Shown: one piece after another, positions 61,761 to 64,000 of the stretch
How the letters are laid out: the number at the start of each line of letters is the position of its first letter
Numbering within the stretch: position 1 is the stretch's first letter
Assembly (NCBI GenBank): GCA_035292585.1
Contig: DATDPU010000001.1
Span: 33,782 to 97,781 of the forward strand
Origin: DASSFZ01 sp035292585
GTDB taxonomy: Bacteria > Chloroflexota > Anaerolineae > Fen-1058
Reading direction: 5' to 3'
DNA: 64,000 nt
Notes under the pieces: model-generated
Told to the model about the DNA's origin: nothing
Seen by the model: the letters and a program-made list of their open reading frames with translations, nothing else
The model's database searches: none
Made by a program: the position numbers and the translations under genes

Positions 61761-61812
61761 AAAAACATGAACGCCTGACACGGAGACGATCGAGTGTCCG
61801 TGCCGGGCGTTC
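61761..61812 (-). terminator. Intrinsic terminator after nrdR
   Basis: On the minus strand TGAACGCCCGGCACGGA (61812-61796) pairs with TCCGTGTCAGGCGTTCA (61784-61768), followed by TGTTTTTG (A-run 61761-61765). It starts 3 nt after the nrdR stop and separates it from nrdJ. Confidence 0.78.
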
Positions 61813-61814
61813 AG

Positions 61815-62264
61815 TTAGCGTTCGAGTATCTTGTCGATCTCGCGGCGAACCGCTTCCACATCCTTCAAGCCGAGATAGACCATTGCGAAGCGGATGTACG
61901 CCACTTGATCCATCTCTTTGAGACCGGTGATCACCATATCACCGATCAGCTTGCTGGGCACCTCGGCCTTGCCGATCTGCTGGATGCGCGCCTCGATGCT
62001 GTTGACCAGACCTTCGAGCGCATCGCTTGAAATCGGGCGCTTGGCGCAGGCCACGCGGATACCGCCGAGCAGCTTCTCGCGATCGAACGGCTCGCGGCGG
62101 CCATCGCTTTTCACGACGAGCGGCGTGGTCAGGATCGCGCGCTCGACCGTCGAGAAGCGCCGGCTGCAATTGTTGCACTCGCGCCGGCGCCGAATCCCCC
62201 CGCCACTCTCGTGCATGGTATCGACGACTTTTGTATCGGATTCACCGCAGTAAGGACACTTCAT
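61815..62264 (-). CDS. nrdR: Transcriptional repressor NrdR
   Basis: 149 residues, the standard length. The zinc ribbon MKCPYCGESDTKVVDT...CNNCSRRF holds four cysteines that bind DNA. The ATP-cone follows (about 47-137: VVKSDGRREPFDREKLLGGI, RIQQIGKAEVPSKLIGDMV, DQVAYIRFAMVYLGLKDVE). NrdR senses ATP/dATP and represses ribonucleotide reductase genes by binding pairs of NrdR boxes. Two similar boxes 31 bp apart lie upstream of its own start (62349-62389), downstream of a predicted promoter, suggesting autoregulation. nrdJ, its probable target, is next. Confidence 0.97.
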   Translation of the reverse strand: MKCPYCGESDTKVVDTMHESGGGIRRRRECNNCSRRFSTVERAILTTPLVVKSDGRREPFDREKLLGGIRVACAKRPISSDALEGLVNSIEARIQQIGKAEVPSKLIGDMVITGLKEMDQVAYIRFAMVYLGLKDVEAVRREIDKILER

Positions 62265-62348
62265 GAGATCGTTTTTCGGTTCAAAATTTAGTAGATCCCG
62301 ATTCTCGATTCAAATTCGGAAGGAGTATAAACCCGTGCAAAGTTGCAC

Positions 62349-62389
62349 ACATATAGTACCAATGGACTGGTATACCCCAACATATGGTG
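62349..62389 (-). promoter_or_regulatory. Candidate NrdR-box pair upstream of nrdR
   Basis: ACATATAGTA (62349-62358) and ACATATGGTG (62380-62389) share ACATATRGTR and are offset by exactly 31 bp, about three helical turns. That is the spacing known for NrdR-box pairs. Each is imperfectly palindromic around ATAT. They lie between the -10 box and the nrdR start. Confidence 0.55.
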
Positions 62390-62407
62390 GTTCGCTTGGT
62401 GGGCGGC

Positions 62408-62436
62408 AGTATAGCACAATCAGCTTACGAAGGCAA
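62408..62436 (-). promoter_or_regulatory. nrdR promoter
   Basis: TTGCCT (62431-62436) and TATACT (62408-62413) on the minus strand with 17-nt spacing, about 145 nt before the nrdR ATG. Confidence 0.5.
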
Positions 62437-62648
62437 TAGGGCAACCTTAAAAAACATTCGTTCTAACTGAACTCAGACCTGGGTGGGGAGCAAAACACTC
62501 GCTTGGCTCAATCAAACCGAGAGAATTCTCGATTCGGCAAGCAACATGCCAGCTCCGGATGCGCCTTAGCGCGCCGTACTGGATACATATCCAGCAACCT
62601 AAACCAGGCCGCTGTCTAATGACGAATGGGGAAGTAGCCGGTTGGCTG

Positions 62649-62804
62649 TTAGCGCACGGTCAAGATTAGCAGCCCGGCGAACAAAGCCAGCAAGCCCATG
62701 ATCACGCTCAGTCCAGCGAAGCTGAGACCCAACAATGACACTAGGCCGTTGAGGATAAGCCAGATACCGAGCAGCAACATTCCAAGATTCCTGGTCAGTC
62801 TCAT
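62649..62804 (-). CDS. 51-residue two-helix membrane protein (DUF3096-like)
   Basis: A short frame from ATG 62804, with CAGGAG 7-8 nt upstream, ending at TAA 62649. The product begins MRLTRNLGMLLLGIWLILNG, then an amphipathic turn, then GLSVIMGLLALFAGLLILTV and Arg. It consists of two hydrophobic helices joined by a short Ser/Gly turn. The 'LLLGIWLILxGL...GL.LFAGxLIL' pattern is common in tiny DUF3096-type membrane proteins widespread in Chloroflexota. The function is unknown. It stands alone between ftsZ and nrdR on the minus strand. Confidence 0.7.
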   Translation of the reverse strand: MRLTRNLGMLLLGIWLILNGLVSLLGLSFAGLSVIMGLLALFAGLLILTVR

Positions 62805-62900
62805 CGGTGCACTCCTGGGCTGGGTTAACTTACCGGGATAACCGGGGAATTGGCCTGATTGTACTTTACTTTGAAAATGATGCTACGCGCGCGTACAAAC

Positions 62901-62939
62901 ACGCACTCCCTCGCTAGGCATCAGACCGAGGGAGTGCGT
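62901..62939 (-). terminator. Hairpin downstream of ftsZ
   Basis: ACGCACTCCCTCG (62901-62913) and CGAGGGAGTGCGT (62927-62939) form a perfect 13-bp stem with a 13-nt loop. On the minus strand it is followed by GTTTGTA. It lies 162 nt beyond the ftsZ stop and before the 51-residue gene. Confidence 0.55.
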
Positions 62940-63015
62940 CGCTTACCACACTTGAGGAGCCGCTGCGCGGCAACAGCGCTCAAGCCACCTCCTTAGCGCG
63001 AACAGGCGAACGATA

Positions 63016-63048
63016 CTGCTTGCGCCCCCGTGTGGGGTTGTGGGCGTC
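63016..63048. repeat. 33-bp dispersed repeat copy
   Basis: CTGCTTGCGCCCCC... to GTGGGCGTC is the reverse complement of 40698-40730 with one mismatch. Here it sits alone downstream of ftsZ, without the TATCGGAAATA termini of the other copy. Confidence 0.7.
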
Positions 63049-63100
63049 TGACGGGCACGCGGCCCTACGCTACGCCCATCAAAATCACTGTGGCGGAGCA

Positions 63101-64000
63101 CTAGCTGCGCTTGCGCAGGAACGCCGGAATCTCCAGGTCGTCCCGATCGAATTCGCGCACCGCAAACTCGAATGCCGACGCCGCATTGGCCTGCGCGGGC
63201 GCAGGCTTCTGCACCGCCTCACGCTGCGCGGACGCGATCGAGCGCCGCCGGGTCGGGCTGGTATGCTCGAAGCCGGTGGCGATGACGGTGACGCGGACCG
63301 TATCGCCCATGTTCTCGTCGATCACCGCGCCGAAGATCAAATTCACATCCGGGTGCGCCGTCTCCTTGATGATCGCCGCCGCCTGATTCACTTCGAACAA
63401 CGTCAGGCCCGGCCCGCCGGTGACGTTGAACAGGATGCCGCGCGCGCCGCCGATGGTGATGTCGAGCAGCTTGCTGGTGATCGCCTGCTGCGCCGCTTGC
63501 GCCGCGCGATCGTCGCCCGAAGCCTGGCCGACCGCCATCAGCGCCACGCCGCCTTCCGACATGATCGTCTTCACGTCGGCGAAGTCGAGGTTGATGAGCC
63601 CCGGCACCAGGATCAGATCCGATATGCCTTGAATCGCCTGTCGCAGCACGTCGTCTGCCGTGGCAAACGCCTCGGGCAATGTCGTCCCGCGATCGATGAT
63701 CGTCAGCAGCCGTTCGTTCGGAATCGTGATGAGGGTGTCGACGCACTCGCGGAGTTCCCGCATGCCGTCCTCGGCCTGGGTCATCCGCTTTCGGCCTTCG
63801 AAGATGAAAGGCTTGGTGACGACGGCCACCGTCAAGGCCCCCAATTCGGTCGCGAGGCTCGCGATGATCGGAGCGGCGCCGGTGCCGGTTCCGCCCCCGA
63901 GCCCGGTGGTGATGAAGATCATGTCGGCGCCCTCCATCACTTCGAGGATCTTCTCCGTGTCCTCCAGCGCGGCCTGCCGCCCCACCTCCGGATTGGCCCC
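63101..64000 (-). CDS. ftsZ: Cell division protein FtsZ, N-terminus outside window
   Basis: The open frame runs from stop 63101 to the right edge, about 300 residues. It lacks roughly the first 70-80 residues of FtsZ. The tubulin signature is GGGTGTG in FITTGLGGGTGTGAAP, followed by TKPFIFEGRKRMTQAEDG, the T7 region GLINLDFADVKTIM and DVNLIFGAVIDENMGD. A short linker (about 50 residues) ends in the conserved tail DLEIPAFLRKRS, which binds membrane anchors. FtsZ polymerises with GTP to form the division ring. An internal GTG at 63985 is not the start, because the frame continues as NPEVGRQAALED, which is normal FtsZ sequence. Confidence 0.97.
   Translation of the reverse strand, partial: GANPEVGRQAALEDTEKILEVMEGADMIFITTGLGGGTGTGAAPIIASLATELGALTVAVVTKPFIFEGRKRMTQAEDGMRELRECVDTLITIPNERLLTIIDRGTTLPEAFATADDVLRQAIQGISDLILVPGLINLDFADVKTIMSEGGVALMAVGQASGDDRAAQAAQQAITSKLLDITIGGARGILFNVTGGPGLTLFEVNQAAAIIKETAHPDVNLIFGAVIDENMGDTVRVTVIATGFEHTSPTRRRSIASAQREAVQKPAPAQANAASAFEFAVREFDRDDLEIPAFLRKRS

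Larger units (their letters stand above)
62265..62648. other. nrdR upstream region, no further gene seen
   Basis: Apart from the NrdR-box pair (62349-62389) and the promoter (62408-62436), no coding frame or RNA gene was recognised. A short palindrome CGAGAGAATTCTCG at about 62518-62531 has no evident role. Confidence 0.6.

Noticed and set aside
61569..61767. Cobalamin riboswitch in front of nrdJ
   Set aside because: A B12-dependent enzyme could have one, but I could not find the conserved B12-box elements; only a 9-bp direct repeat CACATCAAG (61638 and 61680) was seen.
63101..63985. A short ftsZ starting at GTG 63985
   Set aside because: The frame continues to the window edge with normal FtsZ sequence, so the true start is outside the window.

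Overview
The window is a GC-rich bacterial chromosome segment, most likely from the phylum Chloroflexota (Anaerolineae-like). This is inferred from gene content: a very large multi-GAF sensor kinase, a PATAN/DUF4388 plus Ras-like GTPase pair, a DUF3048 lipoprotein, a class II ribonucleotide reductase beside nrdR and ftsZ, and many small inverted-repeat elements. No rRNA, tRNA or CRISPR array was found. Bases 1-16 kb are a minus-strand block of eight closely spaced genes that probably form one signalling operon behind a TTGACT-17-TATAAT promoter at 16167-16195. In transcription order they are a PATAN/DUF4388 protein, a Ras-like GTPase, an alpha/beta hydrolase, a GlmU-like left-handed-beta-helix protein, an acyl-ACP-reductase-like oxidoreductase, a response regulator with an altered GGDEF motif, an orphan amino-acid-type solute-binding lipoprotein, and a hybrid histidine kinase of more than 3,000 residues. 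The kinase has a periplasmic sensor, HAMP, about twelve GAFs, PAS, HisKA, HATPase and at least two receiver domains, and it runs off the left edge.

16-33 kb is mostly housekeeping: DUF3048 lipoprotein, EamA transporter, serS, a 4-hydroxy-2-oxoglutarate-aldolase-like DapA-family gene, a GxxExxY gene inside an inverted repeat, lysS, greA, plsY, degV, a polyprenyl glycosylphosphotransferase with a GT2 glycosyltransferase, murE, a ClbS/DfsB-like protein, an MFS exporter and a YcaQ-like DNA glycosylase. 33.6-38 kb is a PadR-led operon with an FG-GAP lipoprotein, a HAAS/permease-prefix protein and two multi-spanning membrane proteins.

38-47 kb holds acetyl-CoA synthetase, a small membrane protein coupled to a CBS-pair protein, typA, corA, a CAP-domain secreted protein and an endonuclease IV-like TIM barrel. 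48-51 kb holds an overlapping pair, a P-loop ATPase and a TPR protein with near-identical 120-bp repeats, which resembles a split STAND-type switch. 51-64 kb holds pepA, a Ser/Thr kinase with a lectin-like extracellular domain, a deoxynucleoside kinase, a HAD phosphatase, a YdcF-like protein, a two-component system, nrdJ, nrdR, a 51-residue membrane protein and the 3' part of ftsZ.

The most unusual layer is the repeat landscape. Short MITE-like elements have perfect terminal inverted repeats and convincing target duplications: 7 bp at two loci, and TCA at another. They share a double-hairpin core across different termini. A second palindromic family either encloses the GxxExxY gene or occurs as short gene-less copies, one of them in frame inside murE and one forming the C-terminus of degV. 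Simple word-like repeats encode C-terminal tails and an internal insertion in other proteins. greA and typA each have a promoter followed almost at once by an intrinsic-terminator-like hairpin, which suggests leader attenuation.
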